In this document: positions 27,012-36,446 of the stretch, piece after piece
Layout of the letters: each line of letters opens with the position of its first letter
How positions within the stretch are numbered: the first letter of the stretch is position 1
Assembly (NCBI RefSeq): GCF_029760855.1
Contig: NZ_SOSI01000001.1
Span: forward strand, 434,001-498,000
DNA length: 64,000 nt
Direction: 5' to 3'
From: Erythrobacter litoralis
GTDB taxonomy: Bacteria > Pseudomonadota > Alphaproteobacteria > Sphingomonadales > Sphingomonadaceae
Notes under the pieces: generated by a model
The model's database searches: none
The model's input: only the letters and a program-made list of their open reading frames with translations
What the model was told of the DNA's origin: nothing
Made by a program: the position numbers and the translations under genes

Positions 27012-27812
27012 TCAGTCGGCGATGGCGACGGTGGTGTTGCGCATCGGGAAGCCTTCCATCAACTGGCCGACCCGCTTCTGCGCACCGTCTTCCTTGCGTG
27101 GGTCACCGCCCATCGACATGTCCGTGTTGAACCAAACGATATTGCCGGTTTCGAGATTGACGAGGCCCGCATAGCCGACATGAACGCCAGCCTGCACCAC
27201 CACACAGGCGCCAATTATGCAGCCCAACATTCCGACAGCTTGGGCAGCCTTGCGGCCGGCATCGCCATAGGAATCGTGCGTGAACACGAACATAGCGTAA
27301 TCCGCTCCGGTCGCTTCCTTCAATTGGGCGGCACCCGGGCCGAGCGTCCAGTCGAGCGTGTTGACGGTGCGCGTGCGCGGTTTGCCGCCACTCTCATAGG
27401 TTTGCGTGACCTTTTTTGTATCGAGCGAGTCGCCCTGTGTCACATGCTGGAATACCGAGCCCGAAACGGCTTCGAACAGGCCGCGATATTCGGTCAACAG
27501 TTCGGCATTCTCGCCTTCGAGCTCGTCAATGAAGGAAACCTGCGCATTGAGAGCCTCCGCCTGCGCCTGAAGCTGGTTCTGGATATTGACGCGGGCCTGC
27601 TCGGTCCACTCCGCATTCGGCTCGTCCATTCCGCCGACTTTAAGAGAGCCGACATGCACATCCGGCCGAAAAACGACGATTTTCATGTCGCCATCCGCCG
27701 GGAAGGCGAAACCCTCGCGAGTCATCGAACCGGCATGGGCCGGAACAGCCGTAGCGACGAGACTCATCGAAAGCGCAGCACCGAGTGCCGCGCGTAAACG
27801 CATTGATACCAT
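27012..27812 (-). CDS. Exported protein of unknown function
   Basis: 266 residues. Signal peptide ends near AVPAHAG (about residue 27). The mature part contains a coiled-coil-like helix (NIQNQLQAQAEALNAQ) and a Gly-rich hydrophobic stretch with two Cys (GMLGCIIGACVVVQAG) about two thirds along. Start ATG 27812 has GGGGGATC upstream; a second ATG three codons on is possible. It is first in a three-gene set with the M48 protease and another exported protein, so an envelope role is inferred; I do not recognise the family. Confidence 0.65.
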   Translation of the reverse strand: MVSMRLRAALGAALSMSLVATAVPAHAGSMTREGFAFPADGDMKIVVFRPDVHVGSLKVGGMDEPNAEWTEQARVNIQNQLQAQAEALNAQVSFIDELEGENAELLTEYRGLFEAVSGSVFQHVTQGDSLDTKKVTQTYESGGKPRTRTVNTLDWTLGPGAAQLKEATGADYAMFVFTHDSYGDAGRKAAQAVGMLGCIIGACVVVQAGVHVGYAGLVNLETGNIVWFNTDMSMGGDPRKEDGAQKRVGQLMEGFPMRNTTVAIAD

Positions 27813-27961
27813 TATTGGTGATCCCCCTGGAACAATCCCGACGCGATAATGTCTTAGGCCGAAATAGTTGCAAGGCGTAAACGAACCGTTCCGCGTTTTG
27901 CATTTTTGCGACTTGCCGCGTCTTCAGTTGGTCAGTTTAGCTAGCTAGTTCGCTGCTTTTG

Positions 27962-28426
27962 TCATGCTCGAACGAATTGCGAACGCAGCGCCTGATAAGC
28001 CGCCGCCGAAACCGTATTCGCAAGGTTGAGGGACCGCACTTTGTCCGACCGCATCGGCAAGCCGACGAGGCTCTCGCGATGGGCGGCGACGATCTCTTCA
28101 GGTATCCCCTTGGTTTCGCGCCCAAACACGAGATAGGCATCGTCCGGATATACGGGTTCGTAGAAACTGCGGGCCGCGTATTCCTCGAACAGGAAGAGCT
28201 GGTCGGCACGCGGCTGACGCGCCCTCAGGAAATCCGCCCAGCTCTCGAATTGCACGAGCCGGATATGCGGCCAGTAATCGAGGCCGGACCGCTTCACCCG
28301 CTTGTCCGATATCTCGAAACCAAGCGGATGAATCAGCACCAGTTCCATATCGAGCGCGACGCAGGTCCGCCCGACCGCGCCGGTATTGCCGGGAATCTCC
28401 GGCTGGACGAGGACGATGGAGGTCAA
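27962..28426 (-). CDS. trmL: tRNA (cytidine(34)-2'-O)-methyltransferase TrmL
   Basis: A small SPOUT methyltransferase of 154 residues that 2'-O-methylates the wobble base of tRNA-Leu. The start VLVQPEIPGNTGAVGRTC, the LVFGRETKGIP knot segment and the SLNLANTVSAAAYQALRS ending are characteristic. It starts 13 bases after gatB on the same strand, so it is probably the last gene of the gat operon; both serve translation. Confidence 0.92.
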   Translation of the reverse strand: MTSIVLVQPEIPGNTGAVGRTCVALDMELVLIHPLGFEISDKRVKRSGLDYWPHIRLVQFESWADFLRARQPRADQLFLFEEYAARSFYEPVYPDDAYLVFGRETKGIPEEIVAAHRESLVGLPMRSDKVRSLNLANTVSAAAYQALRSQFVRA

Positions 28427-28439
28427 CGGTCGGGGTCGG

Positions 28440-29936
28440 TCAGCCCAGCTTGTCTTTCAGCACCTGATTGACCACTGCCGGGTTGCCCTTGCCCTGCATC
28501 GCTTTCATCGTCTGGCCGACGAAGAAGCCGAACAGCTTGTCCTTCCCGCCGCGATATTCTTCGACCTTATCGGGATTGGCGGCGAGGATTTCGTCGATCT
28601 TGGCCTCGATCGCGCCGGTATCGCTGACCTGCTTCAGCCCCTCGGCCTCGGCGATCTCTTCGGGATCGCGGCCGGTCTTGAGGACGATCTCGTAGATCTC
28701 CTTCGCCTGGCCGCCCGAAATCTCGGCCTTGTCCTGCATCGCCAGGATACTGGCCTGCGCTTCTGCGGTTGCATTCGAAGGATCGGCCTCGTCGCCAAGC
28801 GATTTCATCACGCCCGGCGCGACCGACAGCGCCCAATTCGCAACCTGCGTTGCGACCTTCGCTTCCGCCTTGCCGATCTTGGCCGCGCTCGCCGACAGCA
28901 GCGTTTCGAACCGTCCGAAGGTTTCCACCTCGGCCGTCAACTCGCGGGCGTTGTACGGCGTGAGGCCGAGTTCGGTTTCGTACCGGTCGCGCTTCGCATC
29001 CGGCAATTCGGGAAGAGAGCTACGGCATTCGTCGAGGAACGCCTCGTCCAGCTGCAGCGGCAGGAGGTCCGGGTCGGGGAAGTAGCGATAATCATGCGCA
29101 TCCTCCTTGCTGCGCATCGTGCGGGTGGTCCCGGTGCCGGGGTCGAACAGGCGCGTTTCCTGATCGACCGTGCCGCCGTCCTCCAGCACGCCGACCTGTC
29201 GGTTCGCTTCGTATTCGATGACCTGCATGACGAAGCGCACCGAGTTCACGTTCTTAGTTTCGGTTCGCGTGCCGAACGGTTCGCCGGGCTTGCGCACACT
29301 CACGTTGACGTCGGCCCGCATCGAGCCTTCCTCCATGTTCCCGTCGCACGAGCCGACATAGCGCAGAATGCTGCGCAGCTTGCGGACATAGGCACCGGCC
29401 TCGGCAGGGCTGCGCATGTCGGGCTTCGACACGATCTCCATCAGCGCTACTCCGCTGCGATTGAGGTCGACATAGGACATGGTGGGATGCTGGTCGTGCA
29501 TCAGCTTGCCGGCATCCTGCTCCACATGGATGCGCTCGATCCCGATGACCTTGCTTTCGGGAATGCCGGCCTTCTCGTCAGCCTCGATCAGCAACTGCCC
29601 CTCGCCCACAAGCGGATGGTAAAGCTGGCTGATCTGGTAGCCCTGCGGGAGATCGGCGTAAAAGTAGTTCTTGCGGTCGAAGCGCGACCACGCATTGATC
29701 TCGGCCTCGATCGCCATGCCGGTGCGGACTGCCTGCCGAATGCATTCCCGGTTCGGCACGGGCAACATACCCGGCATCGCCGCATCGACGAGGGAGACCT
29801 GGCTGTTCGGCTCAGCCCCGAACGTGGTGGCAGCCCCGCTGAACAGTTTAGCCTGGCTGGAAACCTGCGCATGGACCTCAAGGCCGATCACGACCTCCCA
29901 CTCGCCGGTTGCGCCTTGGATGTGGTAAGTACTCAT
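28440..29936 (-). CDS. gatB: Asp/Glu-tRNA amidotransferase subunit B
   Basis: 498 residues. Starts near [22 protein letters not shown], the GatB signature, with [16 protein letters not shown] and the C-terminal YqeY-like tail domain ([15 protein letters not shown]) that binds tRNA. It activates the misacylated Glu/Asp on tRNA for amidation. The reading frame extends to 29990 but that start falls in the upstream repeat gap; ATG 29936 begins the family sequence. The gap to gatA is occupied by REP-like hairpins. Confidence 0.96.
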   Translation of the reverse strand: MSTYHIQGATGEWEVVIGLEVHAQVSSQAKLFSGAATTFGAEPNSQVSLVDAAMPGMLPVPNRECIRQAVRTGMAIEAEINAWSRFDRKNYFYADLPQGYQISQLYHPLVGEGQLLIEADEKAGIPESKVIGIERIHVEQDAGKLMHDQHPTMSYVDLNRSGVALMEIVSKPDMRSPAEAGAYVRKLRSILRYVGSCDGNMEEGSMRADVNVSVRKPGEPFGTRTETKNVNSVRFVMQVIEYEANRQVGVLEDGGTVDQETRLFDPGTGTTRTMRSKEDAHDYRYFPDPDLLPLQLDEAFLDECRSSLPELPDAKRDRYETELGLTPYNARELTAEVETFGRFETLLSASAAKIGKAEAKVATQVANWALSVAPGVMKSLGDEADPSNATAEAQASILAMQDKAEISGGQAKEIYEIVLKTGRDPEEIAEAEGLKQVSDTGAIEAKIDEILAANPDKVEEYRGGKDKLFGFFVGQTMKAMQGKGNPAVVNQVLKDKLG

Positions 29937-29946
29937 ATCCGTTCTC

Positions 29947-30026
29947 ACGTCCTCCCAGCGAAAGCTGGGATCTTCCTTAGTCACGTCCAACTAGCGGACA
30001 GCAATCCCAGCGTCCGCCGGGACGAC
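29947..30026. repeat. REP-like hairpin pair in the gatB-gatA gap
   Basis: TCCCAGC-GAAA-GCTGGGA at 29953-29970 is a perfect 7-bp stem with a GAAA loop. A related but looser copy (ATCCCAGCGTCCGCCGGGAC) is at 30004-30023. Such CCCAGCGAAAGCTGGGAT elements are common between genes in this order. Together they fill almost the whole 95-base gap. Confidence 0.7.
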
Positions 30027-30031
30027 GAAAC

Positions 30032-31513
30032 TCACCACCATCTCTCCGGCATCGCCTCGAACCCACTACGCTGCTCGATCGCCAGGCCGGCATCCAGCAC
30101 ACCTTGCTCGTCGAAAGGCTTACCGATTAGTTGCAGGCCGAGCGGCAGGCCGTCCTTGTTGAGGCCTGCCGGTACGCTCATCGCGGGTAGGCCGGCGAGG
30201 CTGGCGGGGACGGCGAAGACGTCGTTTAGATACATCGTCAGCGGGTCTTCGTTGAGCGAGCCGAGCGGGAAGCTGGCCGTGGGCGTGGTGGGGGCGAGGA
30301 TCAGGTCGCATGCCCCCCATGCCCGTTCGAAATCCTGCGCCACAAGCGCGCGAATTTTCTGCGCCTGCGTGTAATAGGCATCGTAGAATCCGGCGCTGAG
30401 CACATAGGTGCCGATCAGCACGCGGCGCTTCACCTCGTCGCCGAAGCCGGCCGCGCGGGTGGCGGCGTACATGTCCTGCAGGTTCGCGCCTTCGGGAAGG
30501 TCGCGCAGGCCGTAGCGCACGCCGTCGTAGCGCGCGAGATTGGACGAAGCTTCGGCAGGGGCGATGATGTAGTAGGCGGGCAAGGCGTATTTGGTATGCG
30601 GCAGCGACACGTCGACGATCTCGGCGCCCGCATCGCGCAGCCAGGCCTTGCCCTGTTCCCAGCTTTCGAGGATTTCGGCGTCGGTCCCATCCATGCGGTA
30701 TTCGCGCGGAATGCCGATGCGCTTGCCCTTGAGGTCCGCGCTCAGCGCGGTTTCCCAATCGGGCACGTCCATCTGCAGGCTGGTCGCATCCTTCGGATCG
30801 AAGCCGGCCATCGCGCCGAGCATGATCGCGCAGTCTTCAACGTTGCGCGCCATCGGCCCGGCCTGGTCGAGGCTGCTGGCGAAGGCGACGACGCCCCAGC
30901 GCGAGCAGCGGCCATAGGTCGGCTTGATGCCTGTGATACCGGTGAAGGCGGCAGGCTGGCGGATGGAGCCGCCCGTGTCCGTGCCGGTTGCGGCCGGCGC
31001 GATGCGAGCAGCGACGGCGGAGGACGATCCGCCCGACGAGCCGCCGGGGCTCATCGCGGCATTGGTGCCCTCTTTCTTCCACGGCGAGGAGACATTGCCG
31101 AAATAGCTCGTCTCGTTGGAAGAACCCATGGCGAACTGGTCGAGATTGAGCTTGCCCAGCATGCCGCAGCCCGCGTCCCACAGGTTCTGCGAAACGGTGC
31201 TTTCGTATTGGGGCAAGAAACCTTCGAGGATGTGGCTCGCCGCGGTCGTCTGCACGCCCTTGGTGGCGAACAGGTCCTTCATGCCGATCGGCACGCCGGC
31301 CATCTTGCCGAGCTGTTCGCCCTTCGCGCGCTTCGCGTCCACCGCATCGGCGGCGGCCAAAGCATGATCGGGCGTGGTGACGATGAACGCGTTGAGTTCG
31401 GCGGCCGCGGCGACGGCGGCGTTGAATGCCTCGGCCACTTCGCGCGCGGTGAACTCGCCAGCGGCGACGCCGTCGCGGATGGCCTTTACGCCGAGATTGG
31501 TCAATTCAGTCAC
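30032..31513 (-). CDS. gatA: Asp/Glu-tRNA amidotransferase subunit A
   Basis: 493-residue amidase-signature enzyme that hydrolyses glutamine to supply ammonia to GatB. The Ser-cisSer-Lys site is complete: K79 in IGMKD, the [13 protein letters not shown] segment and [15 protein letters not shown]. Start is GTG at 31513. The gap to gatC is unusual, 124 bases with a long inverted repeat. Confidence 0.96.
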   Translation of the reverse strand: MTELTNLGVKAIRDGVAAGEFTAREVAEAFNAAVAAAAELNAFIVTTPDHALAAADAVDAKRAKGEQLGKMAGVPIGMKDLFATKGVQTTAASHILEGFLPQYESTVSQNLWDAGCGMLGKLNLDQFAMGSSNETSYFGNVSSPWKKEGTNAAMSPGGSSGGSSSAVAARIAPAATGTDTGGSIRQPAAFTGITGIKPTYGRCSRWGVVAFASSLDQAGPMARNVEDCAIMLGAMAGFDPKDATSLQMDVPDWETALSADLKGKRIGIPREYRMDGTDAEILESWEQGKAWLRDAGAEIVDVSLPHTKYALPAYYIIAPAEASSNLARYDGVRYGLRDLPEGANLQDMYAATRAAGFGDEVKRRVLIGTYVLSAGFYDAYYTQAQKIRALVAQDFERAWGACDLILAPTTPTASFPLGSLNEDPLTMYLNDVFAVPASLAGLPAMSVPAGLNKDGLPLGLQLIGKPFDEQGVLDAGLAIEQRSGFEAMPERWW

Positions 31514-31522
31514 GTAGAAGAT

Positions 31523-31617
31523 CCGTTCGCCCTGAGCCTGTCGAAGGGCTGCCCTTCTTTTACATGCGCAGGCTCAAAAGATGAAAAACAGGGCTTCGAC
31601 GCGCTCAGCCCGAACGG
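31523..31617. repeat. 28-bp inverted repeat in the gatC-gatA gap
   Basis: Arms at 31523-31550 and 31590-31617 are near-perfect inverted copies, each of the CTGAGC...GTCGAAG type widespread in sphingomonads, with 39 bases between them. It could fold into a long hairpin. A degenerate third copy is at 61452-61479. Confidence 0.8.
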
Positions 31618-31637
31618 TTGGGACGTTGTGCGAGAAG

Positions 31638-31940
31638 TCACTCGATCACCTTCGGCACGCCGAAGAAGCCGTGCTCGGCAGCGGGGGCATTGGCCAGCAC
31701 ATCGTCCCGCCGGCCGCCGGCCGTTTTGGGGTCGGCATCAACCACGTCGTCGCGCAGGCGTAGGGTATTGGGGATGACAGCGGTCATCGGCTCGACGCCC
31801 GAGGTATCGACCTCGCTCAGCTGCTCCACCCAGTCGAGGATGTTGTTGAGTTCGGGGACCATACGCTCCAGCTCGCCCGCTTCCATGCGGATGCGCGCGA
31901 GCGAGGCGATCTTCGCGACTTCTTCTCGAGTAACGGACAT
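31638..31940 (-). CDS. gatC: Asp/Glu-tRNA amidotransferase subunit C
   Basis: 100 residues, standard Gat[18 protein letters not shown] start and RDDVVD...[16 protein letters not shown] ending. It links GatA and GatB. First gene of the gatCAB-trmL line on the minus strand. Confidence 0.94.
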   Translation of the reverse strand: MSVTREEVAKIASLARIRMEAGELERMVPELNNILDWVEQLSEVDTSGVEPMTAVIPNTLRLRDDVVDADPKTAGGRRDDVLANAPAAEHGFFGVPKVIE

Positions 31941-32013
31941 GGCCTCGCGCGTTAGCGAGGCGGCCTTGCCGCTTCAAGCAAAAGCAGGCCGTGCTGCTTT
32001 ACTAAGTCGCGTC

Positions 32014-32571
32014 TTACTGACCCGCGCCTTCGGCAGGGGGCGGGCCCATCTGGCTGCCCATCATCTGTTGCAAAGCGCGGAAGCGCTGCTCCGCCTCTTC
32101 GCGCGACATGATCGCGTTCAGGGTGATCTCGAAGGTCAGATCGGTATTGGGCGCAATCGGCGATCCGGGGGGCGGTTCGGCGCCATAGGCCTGTTCCGCG
32201 GGAATGAAGAGGCGGTAGGTGCCCCCTTCCTGCATTTGCGTCAGCCCTTCGACGAACCCGTCGATCACCTGGCCACGCTCGAGAAGCATTGGCGTGCCTT
32301 CGGGAAGGACGCCTGCCGGGAACGGCAATTGCTGCGAGCGGTCGAATTCTTCGCCATCCGGTAGGGTGCCGACATAGTCCACGAACACGACCTGGCCTTC
32401 TTCCGGTGTTGGCCCGGTACCTGCGGTAATCGTCTCGATATCCAGCCCCTTGGGCATGGCGGCATAGGCCACGCCTGCGGCAATCAGGACGAGCACGACG
32501 ATGCCGAGCCACAGCTTGGTCAGCGAGCCCTTGGCAATGGGTCGGAGGGGAACACGGGTGATCTCGGTCAT
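32014..32571 (-). CDS. FKBP-type peptidyl-prolyl isomerase with N-terminal membrane anchor
   Basis: 185 residues. A membrane segment LWLGIVVLVLIAAGVAYAA (about 20-38) is followed by an FKBP domain with DYVGTLPDGEEFDRS, GQVIDGFVEGLTQM and FIPAEQAYG. The C-terminal tail is Met/Pro/Gln rich. It assists folding of exported proteins, held on the periplasmic side. It lies between rpsU and gatC on the same strand. Confidence 0.9.
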   Translation of the reverse strand: MTEITRVPLRPIAKGSLTKLWLGIVVLVLIAAGVAYAAMPKGLDIETITAGTGPTPEEGQVVFVDYVGTLPDGEEFDRSQQLPFPAGVLPEGTPMLLERGQVIDGFVEGLTQMQEGGTYRLFIPAEQAYGAEPPPGSPIAPNTDLTFEITLNAIMSREEAEQRFRALQQMMGSQMGPPPAEGAGQ

Positions 32572-32596
32572 GGGTGCAGTTCGTCCTCATACGCAA

Positions 32597-32620
32597 AGGG
32601 CGCGGAAATCTCCGCGCCCT
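32597..32620 (-). terminator. Hairpin between rpsU and the FKBP gene
   Basis: A 10-bp perfect stem (32597-32606 with 32611-32620) with AATC loop, followed on the minus strand by only TTT. A weak terminator or attenuator after rpsU. Confidence 0.5.
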
Positions 32621-32655
32621 CATGGCCTAGGCTGTCGTAGCTCGCAAGAGCGGGC

Positions 32656-32862
32656 TTACTTGACGCCGTCGCGTTCCATCCGTTTGCGCTCCAGCTTACG
32701 GGCGCGGCGCACGGCGGCGGCCTTTTCACGGGCGCGCTTCTCGCTCGGCTTTTCGTAATGGCGGCGCAGCTTCATTTCGCGATAGACGCCCTCGCGCTGC
32801 AGCTTCTTCTTGAGTGCGCGGAGAGCTTGATCGACATTGTTATCGCGAACGGTAATCTGCAT
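32656..32862 (-). CDS. rpsU: 30S ribosomal protein bS21
   Basis: 68 residues with the bS21 start [20 protein letters not shown] and a basic C-terminal tail. It helps in mRNA start-site recognition. The frame continues upstream to 33042 but ATG 32862 starts the family sequence. The upstream gap to crcB holds the promoter. Confidence 0.95.
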   Translation of the reverse strand: MQITVRDNNVDQALRALKKKLQREGVYREMKLRRHYEKPSEKRAREKAAAVRRARKLERKRMERDGVK

Positions 32863-33068
32863 AAACTTACAAAACCTCGTCAAACGGGCCAGAGCCCGCC
32901 AGTGCGGGGTTTGCCTCCTGAAATAATTAGGGTTCGAAAACGAAACGCGTAACGCGCCGAATCCGTTCCGGATCGGCTCGAACGGAGGGGCACATATCGC
33001 CAAGCCCGCTCCAATGCAAGCATTTGCAGCGCTTCCCACCATGCGCCAGCCGCGCTAGGGAGCCGGCG

Positions 33069-33479
33069 ATGGCCGATTTATCCCCCTTTGCCGCCACGCT
33101 CAACGTCGCTTTCGGCGGCGCGGCCGGCGCTGCCCTGCGTTACCAGACGGGCCGCGTGATGACGCAGTGGCTCGGGCCGCAGACCGTAATGACATTCCCG
33201 TGGGCGACTCTGGCGGTCAATGCCGTTGGAAGCCTGCTAATGGGAATCCTCGCCGGCTGGCTCGTTCGCCAGGGGTCAGGCGCCGCCGAACAGCTGCGCC
33301 TGCTCCTCGGCGTCGGGCTGCTGGGCGGCTTCACTACCTTCTCGGCCTTCAGCCTAGAACTAGTCCTGCTGATCGAGCGCGGACAGTATACGATCGCGGG
33401 CCTTTATGCTTTCCTGTCCTTCGCGCTCGGCATTTCGGGCCTGATGTTCGGCCTTGCAGTCATGCGGATGACGGCATGA
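33069..33479 (+). CDS. crcB: Fluoride-specific ion channel FluC/CrcB
   Basis: 136 residues with four membrane helices and the family motifs NAVGSLLMG and GGFTTFSAFSLE, which line the fluoride pore and Na+ site. It exports toxic fluoride. ATG 33069 is preceded by GGAGCC; no fluoride riboswitch is visible in the short gap. Its stop overlaps the next start (ATGA), making it the first gene of a five-gene operon. Confidence 0.92.
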   Translation: MADLSPFAATLNVAFGGAAGAALRYQTGRVMTQWLGPQTVMTFPWATLAVNAVGSLLMGILAGWLVRQGSGAAEQLRLLLGVGLLGGFTTFSAFSLELVLLIERGQYTIAGLYAFLSFALGISGLMFGLAVMRMTA

Positions 33480-34597
33480 AGACGTCCGACGAAGTCCGTC
33501 AGTTCACGATCGCGCCCGACGACGACGGCATCCGGCTCGACCGCTGGTTCAAGCGTCACCTGCCGCAGGTCGGCTTCGGTACGGTCAGCAAATGGGCGCG
33601 CACCGGCCAGATCCGGGTCGATGGCAAGCGCGCCAAGCCTGACGATCGGCTGGAGCAAGGCCAGCAGCTTCGCGTCCCGCCTGGCGGCGATACGCCCGAT
33701 CGCAAGCCGAAGACCAAGCGCCCGCTCACTCAGGCGGAGGTAGAGCAGGCCGAGGGGATGGTGGTGCAGCAAACGCCCTCCGCCATCGTGCTTAACAAGC
33801 CGCCCGGTCTCGCGACGCAGGGCGGCACCAATACGACGAGCCATGTCGACGGCCTGCTCGATGCCTTCACGCCGGGGGAGGACGATCCCCGCCCCCGCCT
33901 CGTCCACCGGCTGGACAAGGATACGTCGGGCATCCTTCTCATTGCCCGTACGCCGGGCAGCGCTGCGTTCTTCTCCAAGCGTTTTTCCGGCCGCAGCGCC
34001 AAGAAGATCTACTGGGCGCTGGTCATCGGCGTGCCGGACATCCGCGAAGGCACCATCGACGCCCCGCTGGCAAAGCAACCCGGCAGCGGCGGCGAGAAAA
34101 TGCATGTCGACCATGAAGGCGGGCAGCCTGCGAAAACCAAATACCGCGTGGTCGAGAGCGCGGGCAAGAAGGTCTCGTGGCTGGAATTGCAGCCGATGAC
34201 GGGGCGCACTCACCAGCTCCGCGTCCATTGCGCGGCGATGGGCCATCCGATTGTGGGCGATGGCAAGTATGGCGGGAAGGACGCTTTCCTCACCGGCTCG
34301 ATCAGCCGCAAGATGCATCTCCACGCCCGCCGCCTGATCATCGACAGCCCGGATGGCGGTAAGCTCGATGCCGTGGCCGACCTCCCCGAACATTTCGCCG
34401 CGTCGATGGAACAGCTGGGGTTCGACGAAGCCGCCAGCGATGCGACGCCGATCCGCGACGATCCACCGCCCAAATCGCGCGAGGAAAAGAAGCAGCAGGC
34501 CCGCCAGCATGCCAAGACCTATCGCAAATCGCAGCGCGGCCCCCGCCGTGGGCGCGGCGGCGGCGCGGGAGGCAAGCCGAAGGGTCGAGGCAAGTGA
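33476..34597 (+). CDS. RluC-like 23S rRNA pseudouridine synthase
   Basis: 373 residues. An S4-like RNA-binding domain at the N-terminus (GIRLDRWFKRHLPQV...), then the RluA catalytic domain with HRLDKDTSG (the catalytic Asp) and TGRTHQLRVH. A long basic tail rich in Lys, Arg and Gly (KPKGRGK end) follows. The longer upstream frame is a shadow of crcB. It overlaps both neighbours and so should be translated in step with them. RluC versus RluB/D is not decided. Confidence 0.9.
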   Translation: MKTSDEVRQFTIAPDDDGIRLDRWFKRHLPQVGFGTVSKWARTGQIRVDGKRAKPDDRLEQGQQLRVPPGGDTPDRKPKTKRPLTQAEVEQAEGMVVQQTPSAIVLNKPPGLATQGGTNTTSHVDGLLDAFTPGEDDPRPRLVHRLDKDTSGILLIARTPGSAAFFSKRFSGRSAKKIYWALVIGVPDIREGTIDAPLAKQPGSGGEKMHVDHEGGQPAKTKYRVVESAGKKVSWLELQPMTGRTHQLRVHCAAMGHPIVGDGKYGGKDAFLTGSISRKMHLHARRLIIDSPDGGKLDAVADLPEHFAASMEQLGFDEAASDATPIRDDPPPKSREEKKQQARQHAKTYRKSQRGPRRGRGGGAGGKPKGRGK

Positions 34598-35250
34598 ACC
34601 GGCTGGCCGTATTCGATTGCGACGGTACGCTGGTGGATGGACAGGCGGCGATTTGCGACACGATGGCCGATGCCTTCGCCAAGGCCGATCTCCCGCTGCC
34701 CGACCGCAACCAAGTGCGCAGGATCGTCGGCCTCAGCCTTCCGCAGGCGCTCCGTTTGCTCGCACCTGGATACGAGGCGAAGCACGGCGCTTTGCTCGAG
34801 CATTACAAGACCGGATTTCGCGATCGCCGGACAAGCGGCGTTCTGGAAGAACCGCTGTATGACGGGATTGTCGCGTTGATCGAACGCCTGTCGCAGGCCG
34901 GATGGCAATTGGGCGTGGCGACCGGCAAGAGTGATCGCGGGCTCTTCTCTTGCCTCGAACGGCATGGCCTACTTGACCGGTTCGTCACGTTGCAGACGGC
35001 CGACCGCCATCCTTCAAAACCTCATCCTGCCATGCTCGAACAGGCAATGACCGACGCCGGAGCCGATACGGGATCCACGGTCATGATCGGCGACACAACG
35101 TTCGACATGGAAATGGCCGCCGCCGCGGGCGTGCGCGCTTTCGGCGTCGCATGGGGCTATCATGAACCCGCCGAATTGCTGGAGGCGGGCGCGGAGGCCG
35201 TAGCGAACGATATGGCGGAACTCGAACAGATGATTAGCAATGCCGTCTGA
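34594..35250 (+). CDS. HAD-superfamily phosphatase (phosphoglycolate phosphatase-like)
   Basis: 218 residues with the HAD nucleophile D8 and acid D10 in VFDCDGTLVDG, the VATGKSDRG motif II and IGDTTFDME motif IV. The helical cap is of the C1 type, as in Gph/PGP-like enzymes, so small phosphoester substrates are likely. The start is GTG overlapping the preceding stop (GTGA). Confidence 0.88.
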   Translation: MNRLAVFDCDGTLVDGQAAICDTMADAFAKADLPLPDRNQVRRIVGLSLPQALRLLAPGYEAKHGALLEHYKTGFRDRRTSGVLEEPLYDGIVALIERLSQAGWQLGVATGKSDRGLFSCLERHGLLDRFVTLQTADRHPSKPHPAMLEQAMTDAGADTGSTVMIGDTTFDMEMAAAAGVRAFGVAWGYHEPAELLEAGAEAVANDMAELEQMISNAV

Positions 35251-35452
35251 CGAACGCACAGCAATGCGGCGCTTCTGGATTTTGCAGGGCTTGCGGCTCG
35301 CTGGCCTCGGTTTGGCCCTGGCAGGCGCAATGGCGATCGCCGGAACGCTGAACCTCAATCAGGCGCAGGGCGCGGTGCTGCTGATCGGTGGGGCGGTCGC
35401 TTTCTTCTTCCTGCCCGTTCTGATGGCGAAGCACTGGAAGGCCAAGGGATGA
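35240..35452 (+). CDS. Small two-helix membrane protein
   Basis: 70 residues with two hydrophobic segments (LRLAGLGLALAGAMAIA and GAVLLIGGAVAFFFLPVLMA) and a basic ending. The start overlaps the HAD gene by 11 bases and the stop overlaps the ATP12 start. Only context supports it; no function recognised. Confidence 0.65.
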   Translation: MPSDERTAMRRFWILQGLRLAGLGLALAGAMAIAGTLNLNQAQGAVLLIGGAVAFFFLPVLMAKHWKAKG

Positions 35453-36147
35453 AGCGATTTTACGCGCAAGTTGCGGCGCAGGAAGCCGCCGGCGGCTGGA
35501 TCGTCCATCTCGACGACCGTCCGCTCAAGACCCAAGGTGGCAGACCGCAGCTCGCGCCCTCTGTCGAGCTTGCCGAGTTGCTCGCAGCCGAATGGCGCGG
35601 ACAGGACGACGAGATCGACCCTTCCGCATTCCGGTTTCGCGACATGGCCGACTATGCGATCGACGTGGTGCGCAAGGAGCCGGACGTCATCGTCGATAAG
35701 CTGCTCGGCTATGCGGAAACCGACACGCTGTGTTACCGCGCCGATCCCGAAGACCCTCTCTATCGGCGGCAGCAGGAAGTGTGGGAGCCCCTTCTCGCCG
35801 AGACCGAGGCACGCGAGGGCGTCCGCTTCCACCGCGTCAGCGGCATCCTGCACCGCGCACAGGCTGGCGAAACTCTGGCCACATTGCGCAACCATCTCGA
35901 ACGGCTCGATCCCTTTAAGCTCGCCGCGCTGGAGCAGCTGGTCTCGCTCAGCGCATCGCTCTGCATCGGCCTCGCCGCGCTCGAGCCAGGCGCCGACGCA
36001 GATGCCCTGTGGAATGCTGCAAACCTCGAAGAGGATTGGCAGGCGGAACGGTGGGGCAAGGACGAGGAAGCAGCCGCTCGGCGCGAGGGGCGGAGAAAGG
36101 CGTTCCTGAATGCCATTGCCTTCGCCCGGAGCGTGAAACCCGGATAA
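35449..36147 (+). CDS. ATP12-family F1-ATPase assembly chaperone
   Basis: 232 residues matching the ATP12 family (KRFYAQV start, HLDDRPLKTQGG, the EDPLYRRQQEVWEPLLA helix). In mitochondria ATP12 assists alpha-subunit assembly of F1; the alphaproteobacterial homologue is related by descent. It is the last gene of the crcB operon and is followed by a strong terminator. Confidence 0.88.
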   Translation: MKRFYAQVAAQEAAGGWIVHLDDRPLKTQGGRPQLAPSVELAELLAAEWRGQDDEIDPSAFRFRDMADYAIDVVRKEPDVIVDKLLGYAETDTLCYRADPEDPLYRRQQEVWEPLLAETEAREGVRFHRVSGILHRAQAGETLATLRNHLERLDPFKLAALEQLVSLSASLCIGLAALEPGADADALWNAANLEEDWQAERWGKDEEAAARREGRRKAFLNAIAFARSVKPG

Positions 36148-36148
36148 G

Positions 36149-36176
36149 AAAAAGGGCCGATAAATCGGCCCTTTTT
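36149..36176 (+). terminator. Terminator after the ATP12 gene
   Basis: A 12-bp stem (36149-36160 with 36165-36176) with TAAA loop, AAAAA on the left and TTTTT on the right. Works for both this operon and the convergent csbD-like gene. Confidence 0.88.
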
Positions 36177-36195
36177 CGTAAATTTCAGGGGTCGG

Positions 36196-36366
36196 TCAGA
36201 CCTTGTTGCCCATCTTGCCTTCGACTTCGCCCTTGAGGTTCTGGGCTTCGCCCTTGCGTTCTTGCGCATGACCTTCGGCGCGGGTCTCGGGGTTGTCGGA
36301 CTGCTGCTTCGCCTTGCCGGCGACTTCATTGGCAACACCCTTTGCCTTGTCGGTAAGTTCGCCCAT
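36196..36366 (-). CDS. CsbD-like small stress protein, 56 aa
   Basis: A short gene: MGELTDKAKGVANEVAGKAK start, hydrophilic, Lys/Glu/Ala rich with repeated KGEAQNLKGE segments and an ending MGNKV. This is the CsbD-like stress protein type. GGAGAAA lies upstream of the ATG. It is below the length cut-off of most scans but the composition and codon use are convincing. The terminator of the ATP12 operon serves its 3' end. Confidence 0.85.
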   Translation of the reverse strand: MGELTDKAKGVANEVAGKAKQQSDNPETRAEGHAQERKGEAQNLKGEVEGKMGNKV

Positions 36367-36446
36367 CGTTTTTCTCCAGTTTCATCGGCAACATTGCCTC
36401 AAGTTAATAACGTAGAAGGCGACGATCCTGTTCCGGTCTGCCTGGT

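Noticed and set aside
28386-30374. 662-codon plus-strand frame
   Set aside because: Antisense to gatB and gatA, composition not protein-like.
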